A DNA stretch of 64,000 nt from contig JADZDD010000025.1 of NCBI GenBank assembly GCA_020851235.1, positions 310,001-374,000 of the forward strand, given 5' to 3'. Each line of letters opens with the position of its first letter. Positions within the stretch are counted from its first letter, which is position 1. Of this stretch, positions 51,690 through 60,707 are shown in pieces. Position numbers and translations under genes: made by a program. Under the pieces are notes generated by a model. That model ran no database searches and had not been told where the DNA came from. It was given only the letters and a program-made list of their open reading frames with translations. Source of the stretch: Burkholderiales bacterium. Its GTDB lineage: Bacteria; Pseudomonadota; Gammaproteobacteria; Burkholderiales; Casimicrobiaceae.

Positions 51690-54125
51690 TTGCGCCGCTC
51701 CATCGTCCTGACTTCCGCCCTCGGGGCAGCGTTGGCTGCTGTCGCGTCGTGGGCGCGTCGAAGCGTTGCGTGGAGTGTCGTCGTCGGCTGCGTCGTGCTC
51801 GCGCTGCCGGTCGCGGCGCAGGACGACACGGTGACGCTCAATTTCGTCAACGCCGACATCGAGTCGGTCGTGAAGGCGGTCTCCGAGATCACCGGCCGCA
51901 ACTTCATCCTCGACCCCAAGATCAAGGGCACGGTCAACATCATCTCGGCGCGCCCGGTGCCGAAGAGCCTCGTCTATCCGACGCTCCTTTCGGCGCTGCG
52001 CCTGCAGGGCGTGGCTGCGGTCGAGGGCAACGGCGTCACCAAGCTCGTGCTCGAGGTCGATGCGAAGATGCACGGCTCGGACGTCGGGCGGGGTGGCGTC
52101 GGCGGCGGCGATCGTCTCACCACGCAGGTCATCACGCTGCGCCACGAATCCGCGACACAGATGGTCGCCGTGCTGCGCCCGCTCATCACGCCGAACAACA
52201 CGATCGCGGCGTTTCCCGCGACCAACGCGATCGTCATCACCGACTACGCGGAGAACCTGCGCCGGCTCGAAAAGGTCATCGCCTCGCTCGACCAGCCGCC
52301 CGCGGGCGAGCCCATCGTGGTGAGGCTCAGGTACGCGTCGGCGCTCGATCTCGTGCCGCTCGTGCAGCGCCTGCTCGGTGCCGAGGCGAGCACGGGGGCG
52401 GGCGCCGCGCCGGGTGCGCCGGGTGAGGCCGCGCAGCAGCGCGTCACCATCGTGGCCGATCCGCGCAGCAACAGCGTCATGTTGCGCTCGGAGAATTCGG
52501 CACGCGCGGCGCGCGTGAAGGCGCTGTTCGAGGAACTCGACACACCAGGGCGCCCCGGCGGCAACATGTTCATCGTGTACCTCAAGAACGCCGAGGCGGC
52601 CAAGGTCGCGCAGACGCTGCGTGCGCTCATGAGCGGCGGCGCCGACATCGCGCCGGCACCGACGACGCCGTCGGCGATCGGCAATCAGTTGGGCGCTGCC
52701 ACGACCGGCGGCTCGGGTTCGGGCCTGGGTGGCGCTGCGGCGCCGGCGGCGCCGCCGACCTCGTCGAATCCGTTCGTGGCCGCGGCCGGCGGCGGCGCGC
52801 TGTCCGGGGGACTCACGATCCAGGCCGATACCGCGACCAACGCGCTCGTCATCATGGGCCCCGAGCCGCTGTACAACAATCTGCGCACGATCATCGAGCG
52901 ACTCGACGTGCGGCGTGCGCAGGTCTTCGTCGAGGCGCTGATCGTCGAGGTCGCCGCCGACAAGGCGGCCGAGTTCGGCATCCAGTGGCAGTTCCTGCAA
53001 GGGCTCGGTCGCGACGGCGTGCAAGGTTTCGGCGGCACCAACTTCGGCGCGCGCGACAGCGGCAACAACATCATTGCAGGCTCGGTCGACATCACGAGCC
53101 TGGGTCAGGGGCTGAACGCCGGCATCGTCAACGGGACGATCTCGCTGCCGGGGATCGGCACGCTCTACAACCTCGCCTTCCTCGCCCGCGCGCTGGAGCA
53201 GACGACCGGCGCCAACATCCTGTCCACACCGACGCTGCTCACGCTGGACAACGAGGAGGCGCGCATCATCGTCGGGCAGAACGTCCCCTTCGTGACCGGG
53301 CAGTACGCGACGACCGGATCGGCCTCGACGGTACAGCCGTTCCAGACGATCGAGCGACGCGACATCGGCGTGATGCTGCGCGTGAAGCCGCAGATTACCG
53401 AGGGGGGGACGATTCGCCTCGTCGTCTACCAGGAGGTTTCGCGCGTCGAGTCGTTCTCGACCACGACGGGGCTCGTGCTGTCGAAGCGCGCGCTCGAGTC
53501 GTCGGTGATCGTCGACGACAAGCAGGTGGCGGTGCTGGGCGGCCTCATCCAGGACAGCTTTTCCGACGGCTCGGATCGCGTGCCGGTCCTGGGCGACTTG
53601 CCGGTGCTGGGGTCGCTCTTCCGCTACGACCAGCGCAAGCGGCAGAAGGTGAACCTGCTCATCTTTCTCAAGCCCACCGTGGTGCGTACCGACTGGCAGG
53701 GCAAGGCGATCACCTCCGAGCGCTACGACTACATCATGAACGAGCAGCAGCGGAGCCGCCCGGAGTTCCGCTATTTCTGGCAGGACCAGAGCGTGCCATC
53801 GTTGCCCACCGAAGGTGCGATGCCGGGCACGCGCGCCGGCGAGACGCCGAGCACGGTGTCGCCGTTGCCGCCCGCGGATACGCCACTGCTGCCCGGACCG
53901 ATAACGGCGGGCAAGCCCACGCCGTCACCGACGGCACCGGGGGCGGCGATCCCCGGATTGGCGCCGGTCCAGCCATCGCCGGGTGCTCCGGCACCGGTGC
54001 AGGTCCCTCCGTCGCCGACAACGGGGCCTGTCGTCGCGCCACCCGCTTCGGCGCCGATCCAGGAATCGTCGCCCGCGCCGGCGAGGGGTTCGACCGGTCC
54101 CGGCGGGTGGACACCGGGGCAATAG
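51690..54125 (+). CDS. gspD: type II secretion system secretin GspD
   Basis: An outer-membrane secretin of about 811 residues. After a signal peptide (ending VVLALPVAAQ) come the N0 domain (DDTVTLNFVNADIESVVKAVSEITGRNFILDPKIKGTVNIIS), the N1-N3 repeats (TNAIVITDYAENLRRLEKVIASLD, RSNSVMLRSENSARAARVKALFEELD) and the secretin core (FVEALIVEVAADKAAEFGIQWQF, LLTLDNEEARIIVGQNVPFVTG, VAVLGGLIQDSFSDGSDRVPVLGDLPVLGSLFR). The last 130 residues are a Pro/Ala/Ser-rich tail, longer than usual. The track start at 50679 is artificial. A TTG at 51690 (MRRSIVLTSALGAALAAV) gives a plausible signal peptide; a TTG at 51732 is an alternative. It is first in a gspDEF unit. Confidence 0.92.
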   Translation: MRRSIVLTSALGAALAAVASWARRSVAWSVVVGCVVLALPVAAQDDTVTLNFVNADIESVVKAVSEITGRNFILDPKIKGTVNIISARPVPKSLVYPTLLSALRLQGVAAVEGNGVTKLVLEVDAKMHGSDVGRGGVGGGDRLTTQVITLRHESATQMVAVLRPLITPNNTIAAFPATNAIVITDYAENLRRLEKVIASLDQPPAGEPIVVRLRYASALDLVPLVQRLLGAEASTGAGAAPGAPGEAAQQRVTIVADPRSNSVMLRSENSARAARVKALFEELDTPGRPGGNMFIVYLKNAEAAKVAQTLRALMSGGADIAPAPTTPSAIGNQLGAATTGGSGSGLGGAAAPAAPPTSSNPFVAAAGGGALSGGLTIQADTATNALVIMGPEPLYNNLRTIIERLDVRRAQVFVEALIVEVAADKAAEFGIQWQFLQGLGRDGVQGFGGTNFGARDSGNNIIAGSVDITSLGQGLNAGIVNGTISLPGIGTLYNLAFLARALEQTTGANILSTPTLLTLDNEEARIIVGQNVPFVTGQYATTGSASTVQPFQTIERRDIGVMLRVKPQITEGGTIRLVVYQEVSRVESFSTTTGLVLSKRALESSVIVDDKQVAVLGGLIQDSFSDGSDRVPVLGDLPVLGSLFRYDQRKRQKVNLLIFLKPTVVRTDWQGKAITSERYDYIMNEQQRSRPEFRYFWQDQSVPSLPTEGAMPGTRAGETPSTVSPLPPADTPLLPGPITAGKPTPSPTAPGAAIPGLAPVQPSPGAPAPVQVPPSPTTGPVVAPPASAPIQESSPAPARGSTGPGGWTPGQ

Positions 54126-54147
54126 CGCGCCCCGCGCGGTCCCGCCC

Positions 54148-55662
54148 ATGAGCGCAAGGTCGGACGCCACCGCCACCACGGCGCTCGTCGCGCAGATTCC
54201 CTACGCCTTCGCCCGCCTGCACGGCGTGCTCGTCGCGGGTCTCGACGGCGACGCCGTCGTCGTGCTGCTGCGTCCCGATGCCACCGCCGAGGGACTCGCC
54301 GAGATCAGGCGCGTGTTGCAGCGCGACCTCGTCACGCGCGCGATCGACGCCGAGACGTTTGCCCAGGAGCTTGCGCATCGCTACAACCAGGGCGCGCCGG
54401 CGAGCGCGGCGCAGGTGGCGAGCGACCTCGCGCGCGAAGGCGACCTCGCGCGTCTCATGCAGGAGCTGCCGGTCACCGAGGACCTGCTCGACGACAGCGC
54501 GCAGGCGCCGGTCATCCGGATGATCAATGCGCTCCTCCTGCAGGCGCTGCGCGAACGGGCGTCGGACCTGCATTTCGAGCCCTACGAGACGCGATCGGTC
54601 GTGCGCTTTCGCATCGACGGCGTCCTGCGCGATGCGCTCGAGCCGCCGCGGGCGTTGCACGCGGCACTCGTGTCGCGCCTGAAGATCATGGCGAGCCTCG
54701 ACATCGCCGAGCGCCGGCTGCCGCAGGATGGTCGCATCTCGCTCAAGCTGGGTGACAAGCAGGTCGACGTGCGCGTATCGACGTTGCCGACCGGACCGGG
54801 CGAGCGCGTCGTGCTGCGCCTGCTCGACAAGGAAGCCGCACGGCTCGACCTCGCCGCACTCGGGATGAGCGACGCGACGCGCGACGGCGTCGATCGCCTC
54901 ATCCGCGAGCCGCACGGCATCGTGCTCGTCACGGGTCCGACCGGATCGGGCAAGACGACGACGCTGTACGCCGCGCTGTCGCGGCTGCCGCGCGGTGCGG
55001 TCAATACGATGACCGTCGAGGATCCGATCGAGTACGCGCTCGACGGCGTCGCGCAGACGCAAGTCAATCCGCGCATCGAACTCGACTTCGCGCGCGCGCT
55101 GCGCGCGATCCTGCGCCAGGATCCCGATGTCATCATGATTGGCGAGATCCGCGACCTCGAGACGGCGCAGATCGCGGTGCAGGCCTCGCTCACCGGCCAC
55201 CTCGTGCTTGCCACGCTGCACACCAACGATGCGGCGAGCGCCGTGACGCGCCTCGCGGACATGGGGGTCGAGCCCTACCTCCTCGCGTCGAGCCTGCAGG
55301 GCGTGCTCGCGCAGCGCCTGGTGCGCACGCTGTGCCCCGCGTGCCGGATCCAGGCGGCGCCCACGCCGGGCGAGGTCCGGCTCGTCACCGCACTCGGCCT
55401 TCCGGCGACGACGCAGGTGGCGAGCGCGTCCGGGTGCGAGCGGTGCAATCACAGTGGATTTCGCGGCCGCACGGGCGTCTACGAACTCCTCGTCGTCGAC
55501 GACGCCGTGCGACGCGCCATCCACGATGGTGCCGACGAGGCGGCGATTCGTCTCGCCGCGGAGCGCGCCGGCATGCAGGGACTTCACCGCGACGGCGCGC
55601 GCTGGATCGCGAGCGGGGCCACCTCGCTCGCCGAGCTCTTGCGCGTGACGCGCGCGCACTGA
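54148..55662 (+). CDS. gspE: type II secretion system ATPase GspE
   Basis: A 504-residue secretion ATPase. Motifs are Walker A GPTGSGKTTTLYAAL, the Asp box MTVEDPIEYALDGVAQTQVNPRIELDFARALRAILRQDPDVIMIGEIRD (Walker B), the His box HLVLATLHTNDA, and a CxxC...CxxC zinc site (CPAC and CERC, in RTLCPACRI...SGCERCNHSGFRGRTGVYE). The Arg-containing SDLHFEPYETRSVVRFRIDGVL segment is also typical. It powers assembly of the pseudopilus. The ATG at 54148 lies 23 bases after the gspD stop; the track start at 53983 adds an Arg-rich shadow leader. Confidence 0.94.
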   Translation: MSARSDATATTALVAQIPYAFARLHGVLVAGLDGDAVVVLLRPDATAEGLAEIRRVLQRDLVTRAIDAETFAQELAHRYNQGAPASAAQVASDLAREGDLARLMQELPVTEDLLDDSAQAPVIRMINALLLQALRERASDLHFEPYETRSVVRFRIDGVLRDALEPPRALHAALVSRLKIMASLDIAERRLPQDGRISLKLGDKQVDVRVSTLPTGPGERVVLRLLDKEAARLDLAALGMSDATRDGVDRLIREPHGIVLVTGPTGSGKTTTLYAALSRLPRGAVNTMTVEDPIEYALDGVAQTQVNPRIELDFARALRAILRQDPDVIMIGEIRDLETAQIAVQASLTGHLVLATLHTNDAASAVTRLADMGVEPYLLASSLQGVLAQRLVRTLCPACRIQAAPTPGEVRLVTALGLPATTQVASASGCERCNHSGFRGRTGVYELLVVDDAVRRAIHDGADEAAIRLAAERAGMQGLHRDGARWIASGATSLAELLRVTRAH

Positions 55663-55675
55663 TCGGGCGCGCGGC

Positions 55676-56875
55676 GTGGGCGGCTTTCGCTGGGAGGCGG
55701 TCGACGCGGCGGGCCGCCTGCGCGAGGGGGTGCTGGAGGCCGACAGCGCGCGCACCGTGCGCGACCGGCTGCGCGCCGACGGCCTCACGCCGACCGCAGT
55801 CGACGTCGCCGCGACGCCAGGCGACACGGCGACGTTCGTACGCCTGCCGGCGCCGCTCCTGGCGTTGACCACGCGCCAGCTCGCGACGCTCGTGGCATCC
55901 GGACTGCCGGTCGACCAGGCGCTCGCCGCGGTGGCCGAGCAGGCCGACGATGCGCGCGCCGCACGCATCGCGACGCGCCTGCGCACGCACGTGGCATCCG
56001 GCGAGGCGCTTACCGCGGCGCTCGCGCGCTATCCCCGCACGTTCTCGCCGCTGTACCGCGGCCTCGTCGGCGCCGGCGCCGAGACCGGGCGCCTGCCCGA
56101 CGTGCTGGCGCGGCTGGCCGACTATCTCGAAGCGCGCGAGGCGATGCGCCAGAAGGTGGTGCTCGCGCTCATCTATCCGGCGGTGGTCACGGTGATCGCG
56201 TTCGCCGTGATCGCCGTGCTCCTCGTCTACGTCGTACCGCAGGTCGTCGCGGTCTACCAGCAGAGCCGGCAGACGTTGCCGTGGCTGACGCAGGCGCTGA
56301 TCGCCACCAGCGCATTCTTCCGCGCGACGGGGGGATTGTGGGTCGCGGCGATCGTCGTCGGACTCGTCGGTTTCGCCCTCGCGCTGCGGCATGCGCCGCT
56401 GCGGGCGCGCTGGCACGCCTTGCTGCTGCGCCTGCCCGTCGCCGGGCGCCTCCTGCGCAGCCTCGACACGGCGCGTTTCGCGAGCACGCTCGCGATCCTC
56501 ACCGGCAGCGGCACGCCCCTCTTGCGCGCGCTCGATGCGGCAGCCGAGGTCGTCCGGCACCTGCCGTTACGCGCCGCCGCGGGCCGCGCCGCGGTCCTGG
56601 TGCGCGAGGGGGTTGCGCTGTCGCGTGCGCTGCGCGAGCAGGCGGTATTTCCGCCGGTGCTCGTGCATCTCGTCGCCAACGGCGAGCACAGCGGACGCCT
56701 CGCCGCGATGCTCGAGCGCGCGGCTGCCCTGCTGGAGAGCGACGCCGAGCGGCGCCTCGCGTGGCTCGCTGCACTGCTACAACCTGCGCTCATCGTCATC
56801 ATGGGCGCGATCGTGCTCGTCCTCGTGCTGGCGGTGATGCTGCCCATCGTCTCGATGAACCAGCTCATCCGCTGA
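55676..56875 (+). CDS. gspF: type II secretion system inner-membrane platform protein GspF
   Basis: A 399-residue protein starting with GTG at 55676. It has the duplicated GspF/PilC helical domain: LTTRQLATLVASGLPVDQALAAVAEQAD...TFSPLYRGLVGAGAETGRLPDVLARLADYLE, then FASTLAILTGSGTPLLRALDAAAEVV...VFPPVLVHLVANGEHSGRLAAMLERAA. Three membrane helices are visible (VVLALIYPAVVTVIAFAVIAVLLVYVVP; GLWVAAIVVGLVGFALALRH; LIVIMGAIVLVLVLAVMLPIV). Other gsp genes (C, G-N) are not in the window. Its last 11 bases overlap the end of the convergent ArnT-like gene. Confidence 0.94.
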   Translation: MGGFRWEAVDAAGRLREGVLEADSARTVRDRLRADGLTPTAVDVAATPGDTATFVRLPAPLLALTTRQLATLVASGLPVDQALAAVAEQADDARAARIATRLRTHVASGEALTAALARYPRTFSPLYRGLVGAGAETGRLPDVLARLADYLEAREAMRQKVVLALIYPAVVTVIAFAVIAVLLVYVVPQVVAVYQQSRQTLPWLTQALIATSAFFRATGGLWVAAIVVGLVGFALALRHAPLRARWHALLLRLPVAGRLLRSLDTARFASTLAILTGSGTPLLRALDAAAEVVRHLPLRAAAGRAAVLVREGVALSRALREQAVFPPVLVHLVANGEHSGRLAAMLERAAALLESDAERRLAWLAALLQPALIVIMGAIVLVLVLAVMLPIVSMNQLIR

Positions 56876-58580
56876 GGCGACGCGCGACGACGATGCGCCG
56901 CCGATCCTGGGCGAGCGGACGCATCGGCAATCCGGCCGCGGCGAGCTCCGCATAGGTCGGCAGCGTCATGATCGCAAACGCACGATCCTGCCGGCTCCAC
57001 GTCGCCTCGAAGTCCGCGACGCTGGCGATGTAGCGGTCGGGGGCGCGCTCGAGGCCCCAGGCGAGTTCGCCGCGCTCCTTGACGAGAATGACGGTCCGCC
57101 CGAGATAGAAGGGTACCGACTGGTCGAACAGATCGACGCTGTAGAAGGGAACGCCCGGTTCGAACGGTCGTCGTGCTTCGCCGCCGGAGATCGTCTCGAT
57201 CAGGCGCTCGGCGGAAAAATAGGCATCGATGCGCGCGGCGGTGACCATGGCGAGTTGGCAGCCGAGCATCCCGCCGACGACCACCGTCATCAGCGCAGCG
57301 ACCGGACGTCGGCGGCCGATCGCGCGCGCGAGCACGGCGGTGATGACCAGGACGAGCCCTCCCGCGACGATCCAGTGCGCCGAGGCGAGGTAGGCCTCGC
57401 GCAGCGTGTCGACCTTGAGCGCGCGCGCGGCGGGGTAGGCGAGCGCCATCATGACGAGCGCGCACGGCACGAGCGTGCGCGTCGTGAGGCGCAGGCTGCG
57501 CCGCCAGGCTCGCGCCAGACGCGGCGCCGCGCCGAGCGCGACGCCGGGCAGCGCGGGCAGGATGTACGCCGGCAGCTTCGAGGAGGAGAGGCTGAAGAAC
57601 AGCAATATCGCACCGGCCCAGCACCAGGCAAAGACGGCGGGATCGAAGCGCGGGGCGGGTCGGGCCGGTCCCACCTGCCGCCCGAACCCGGCGACGATCG
57701 CGGGCAGCCATGGCATGAGGAAGGCAGCACCGATCGGAAGGAAGTACCACCACGCGCCGGTGCGCTGGTGCGAAGGCTGCAGGAAGCGCTCCCAGTGTTC
57801 GACCACGAAGAAGAAGTGCAGGAAGCCGGGATGGCGCCGCTCGACCGCGACGAGCCACGGGACGATCACCACGGACATGAGCACGATGCCGATGCCGACG
57901 TGCAGGCGCCGCGCCAGGGTGGCGTCACGGCGTGCCACGGCGTACGTCACCACGGCGACGCCGGGCAGCACGATGGCGATGGCCCCCTTGGTGAGGAAGG
58001 CGAGTGCGCACAGGAGCCATGCCGCGGCCATCCAGACCCGGGTTTGCTGCGGCGTTGCGCCATCGTGCTGCGCCAGGAGGAACGCGCACAGCGCACCGGT
58101 GAGGAGCGCCGTGAGCATCACGTCGAGCGTCACGAACTGGCTTGCGCCGAAATAACCGGCGCTCGACGCCAGCACCGCGGCCGCAAGCCAGCCCACGCGT
58201 CGTGAATAGAGCTTGCGCGCTGTCGCCAGCACGGCGAGGAGCGCGACGAAGCCGGCGAGCGCCGGGGCGAGACGCGCCGTCCACTCGTCCTCGCCAAAGG
58301 CACGAAACACCAGCGCCGTGGCCCAATACTGGAGCGGTGGTTTCTCGAAGTACACGATGCCGTTGAGCGTGGGGGTGACCCAGTCGCCGCTTGCGACCAT
58401 CTCGCGCGGGATCTCGGCGTAGCGGCCCTCGTCGGGAAAGTACAGGCCGCGCAATTCGAGGAAGCCGAACCACAGCACGAGCACGGCGACGGTGAAGACG
58501 AACACGCGCCACGATCGCCGCAGCGCGGGCACCGAAGCCGTGGCGGTCGGCGCGGAAAGCGCCGGTACCGAAGTGAGCAT
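56865..58580 (-). CDS. ArnT/PMT-family glycosyltransferase
   Basis: A 571-residue integral membrane GT-C fold protein with about 12 helices. The first periplasmic loop carries the catalytic acidic motif in LYFPDEGRYAEIPREMVASGDWVTPTLNGIVYFEKPPLQYWATALVF, very close to ArnT (DE.RYAEI.REM...DW..P...G..YFEKP...YW). ArnT moves 4-amino-4-deoxy-L-arabinose from undecaprenyl phosphate to lipid A; other PMT-like members glycosylate proteins or lipids. No other arn genes are nearby, so the donor sugar is uncertain. The ATG at 58580 was chosen over the track start at 58877. It is 35 bp downstream of an EamA transporter gene. Confidence 0.85.
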   Translation of the reverse strand: MLTSVPALSAPTATASVPALRRSWRVFVFTVAVLVLWFGFLELRGLYFPDEGRYAEIPREMVASGDWVTPTLNGIVYFEKPPLQYWATALVFRAFGEDEWTARLAPALAGFVALLAVLATARKLYSRRVGWLAAAVLASSAGYFGASQFVTLDVMLTALLTGALCAFLLAQHDGATPQQTRVWMAAAWLLCALAFLTKGAIAIVLPGVAVVTYAVARRDATLARRLHVGIGIVLMSVVIVPWLVAVERRHPGFLHFFFVVEHWERFLQPSHQRTGAWWYFLPIGAAFLMPWLPAIVAGFGRQVGPARPAPRFDPAVFAWCWAGAILLFFSLSSSKLPAYILPALPGVALGAAPRLARAWRRSLRLTTRTLVPCALVMMALAYPAARALKVDTLREAYLASAHWIVAGGLVLVITAVLARAIGRRRPVAALMTVVVGGMLGCQLAMVTAARIDAYFSAERLIETISGGEARRPFEPGVPFYSVDLFDQSVPFYLGRTVILVKERGELAWGLERAPDRYIASVADFEATWSRQDRAFAIMTLPTYAELAAAGLPMRPLAQDRRRIVVARRLSG

Positions 58581-58615
58581 GGGAGAGTGGAAGGGGAGGC
58601 AGGCCCGCGGGCGAA

Positions 58616-59050
58616 TCACCGGCGCAGCGCAAGAACCACGACGCCGGCGGCGACGAGCGCGATGCCCGCCCATTCGCGCGCACCGGGTCGCTCGCCCAGG
58701 AAGGCGAAGGCGAAGAGCGCGACGAGGATCACGCTCGCCTTGTCCACCGGTGCGACCTGCGAGGCGTCGCCGACCTTGAGCGCGCGAAAATAGCACACCC
58801 ACGACGCCCCGGTTGCCAACGCCGAGAGCGTGAGGAACAGCCACGACCGGCGCGGGATCGCGGCCGGATCGGTCCACTTGCCGGTGGCGAGCACGAAGAC
58901 GAGCAGCAGCACCGTGATGATCACGGTGCGAAACAGCGTCGCGTAGTCGGAGTCGATCCCCTCGAGGCCGATCTTGGCGAAGATCGCGGTGAGGGCCGCG
59001 AATACCGCCGACAGGAGCGCCCAGACGAGCCAGGCGGGATACGTCGTCAC
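58616..59050 (-). CDS. EamA/DMT-superfamily small transporter
   Basis: A 144-residue protein with about five membrane helices (AWLVWALLSAVFAALTAIFAKIGLEG, YATLFRTVIITVLLLVFVLATG, SWLFLTLSALATGASWVCYFRAL, KASVILVALFAFAFLGER, WAGIALVAAGVVVLALRR). This is a half-length EamA (DMT) protein of the kind annotated as 'EamA family transporter', which would need to dimerise. The GTG at 59050 (VTTYPAWLVWALLS) is the family start; the track ORF begins at 59113 inside queG. Substrate is unknown. It precedes the ArnT-like gene, so a role in flipping or exporting a lipid-linked sugar is possible. Confidence 0.78.
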   Translation of the reverse strand: MTTYPAWLVWALLSAVFAALTAIFAKIGLEGIDSDYATLFRTVIITVLLLVFVLATGKWTDPAAIPRRSWLFLTLSALATGASWVCYFRALKVGDASQVAPVDKASVILVALFAFAFLGERPGAREWAGIALVAAGVVVLALRR

Positions 59051-59075
59051 CGGAGACCCCGGTGCGGCTCGCGCA

Positions 59076-60173
59076 TCACGGCTCCACCGCGGAGCGTGCC
59101 GCATGTTGCGCAAGCGCCCAGCGGACGTGCTCGCGCACGAGCGGTGAGGCGTCGTCGGCGCGAGCGGCGAGCGCGGCGATCACCTCCGGTGTGGACGGCG
59201 CGTTGCCCAATCCCACCGCGAGGTTACGCAGCCAGCGCTCGTGGCCGATGCGGCGGATCGCGCTGCCGGCCAAGCGCGTGTCGAATTCCTCCCGCGTCCA
59301 GGCGAAGAGTTCGACGAGCGTGGCCCGGTCGAGGCCGTGGCGCACGGCGCGAAAGTCATCCTCGGTGGTGAGCGGCGCGTAGCGGTTCCATGGGCAGACG
59401 AGCTGGCAATCGTCGCAGCCGTAGACGCGATTGCCGATGAGCGGGCGCAGCGACTCCGGGATCGGGCCGTGCAACTCGATCGTGAGATACGAGATGCACC
59501 GCCGCGCATCGACCTCGTACGGCGCGACGATGGCGCCCGTGGGGCACGCGTCGAGACAGGCGCGGCACGATCCGCAGTGCGCGCTCACCGGCGCGCTTGG
59601 CGGCAACGGCAGGTCGGTGTAGATCTCGCCCAGGAAGAAGTACGAGCCCGCCTCGCGCGTCAAGAGGAGCGTGTGCTTGCCGCGCCAACCCAGTCCCGAT
59701 TTTGCCGCCAGCGCCGCTTCGAGCACGGGTGCGCTGTCGCTGAAGACGCGATGGCCGTAGGGGCCGACCTCGTCGGCGATGCGCGCGGCCAGGCGTGCGA
59801 GGCGTGTCCGCATCACCTTGTGGTAGTCGCGGCCCAAGGCGTAGCGCGCGATGTAGCCGCGCGTCGGGTCGGCCACGATCGATCGCGCGGCGGCGAGCGG
59901 CTCGGGCCGGTAGTCCATGCGCGCGGTGATCACCGAGACGGTGCCGGGGACGAGCTCGGCCGGGCGCGAGCGCGCCGTGCCATGGCGTGCCATGTACTCC
60001 ATCTCGCCGTGGTAGCCGGCGGCGAGCCAGCGCGCGAGCCCCGCCTCGGCGACGTCGAGGTCGGTGTCGGCGATGCCGATCTGCGCAAAGCCGAGCTCGC
60101 GCCCCCATTGCGCAATCCGTGCCGCGAGTTCGGGCCACGCCGGCTCGATGCGCGAGGTGACGTTGGCATCCAT
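59076..60173 (-). CDS. queG: epoxyqueuosine reductase QueG
   Basis: A 365-residue iron-sulfur protein. The two 4Fe-4S cluster motifs are CGSCRACLDACPTGA and CDDCQLVCPWN. The N-terminal corrin-binding domain includes MEYMARHGTARSRPAELVPGTVSVITARMDYRP and YHKVMRTRLARLA, and a HEAT-like C-terminal repeat ends LVREHVRWALAQH. QueG uses cobalamin to reduce epoxyqueuosine to queuosine in tRNA. The ATG at 60173 (MDANVTSRIEPAWPEL) was chosen over the track start at 60230. It is divergent from tsaE with a 42-bp gap. Confidence 0.93.
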   Translation of the reverse strand: MDANVTSRIEPAWPELAARIAQWGRELGFAQIGIADTDLDVAEAGLARWLAAGYHGEMEYMARHGTARSRPAELVPGTVSVITARMDYRPEPLAAARSIVADPTRGYIARYALGRDYHKVMRTRLARLAARIADEVGPYGHRVFSDSAPVLEAALAAKSGLGWRGKHTLLLTREAGSYFFLGEIYTDLPLPPSAPVSAHCGSCRACLDACPTGAIVAPYEVDARRCISYLTIELHGPIPESLRPLIGNRVYGCDDCQLVCPWNRYAPLTTEDDFRAVRHGLDRATLVELFAWTREEFDTRLAGSAIRRIGHERWLRNLAVGLGNAPSTPEVIAALAARADDASPLVREHVRWALAQHAARSAVEP

Positions 60174-60215
60174 CCCGGTTAGCCTACCGCACGATGCTTC
60201 CCGTGCGCACACCCG

Positions 60216-60707
60216 ATGCATAGGCCCCAACGCTGGTATCTGCCCACCGCCGCCGCCACCGAGCGCGTCGGCGCCGCCCTCGCGGGCGCGCTCACCGGGG
60301 GCCTCGTCGTCACGCTCGCCGGTGACCTCGGCGCCGGCAAGACGACGCTGGTGCGTGGGCTCTTGCGTGCCTGCGGTTGGACGGGGGCGGTGAAGAGTCC
60401 GACGTACAGCCTGGTTGAGTATTATCCATTTTCGAGCTTATACTTATATCACTTTGATTTTTATCGGTTCGCCGATCCAAGCGAATGGGAAACGGCGGGA
60501 TTGGCCGATTGCTTCCGCGACGACAGCGTGTGTCTCGTGGAGTGGCCGGAGCGGGTGGCGACGTGGCTGCCGACCCCGGACCTCGCGATCGAACTCGCGC
60601 ACGTCGACGCGCAGCCCGGGCGGCACCTGACCGTGCGCGCGGCTTCGCCGAAGGGTGAGCGGTGCGCGACCGAAATCGACCGCCTTTCGCTGCCTGCCGG
60701 ACCCTGA
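60216..60707 (+). CDS. tsaE: tRNA threonylcarbamoyladenosine biosynthesis ATPase TsaE
   Basis: A 163-residue P-loop protein. Walker A is AGDLGAGKTTLVRGLL; the SPTYSLVEYY and YHFDFYRFADPSEWE segments are the conserved TsaE core, followed by CLVEWPERV. With TsaB and TsaD it makes t6A37 in ANN-decoding tRNAs. The segment for VEYYPFSSLYLYHFDFYR (60421-60470) is about 28 percent G+C by my count, against a very GC-rich surround, with codons such as TAT, TTT, ATA and ACT. The reading frame is intact. Its 3' end overlaps amiC by 46 bp. Confidence 0.93.
   Translation: MHRPQRWYLPTAAATERVGAALAGALTGGLVVTLAGDLGAGKTTLVRGLLRACGWTGAVKSPTYSLVEYYPFSSLYLYHFDFYRFADPSEWETAGLADCFRDDSVCLVEWPERVATWLPTPDLAIELAHVDAQPGRHLTVRAASPKGERCATEIDRLSLPAGP

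Noticed and set aside
51502-51711. 69-residue ORF before gspD with a hydrophobic stretch (SLVAAILVGSIALCAA), considered as a GspC/GspN remnant
   Set aside because: No start codon lies after the probable promoter, and the stretch overlaps the gspD signal-peptide region in another frame.
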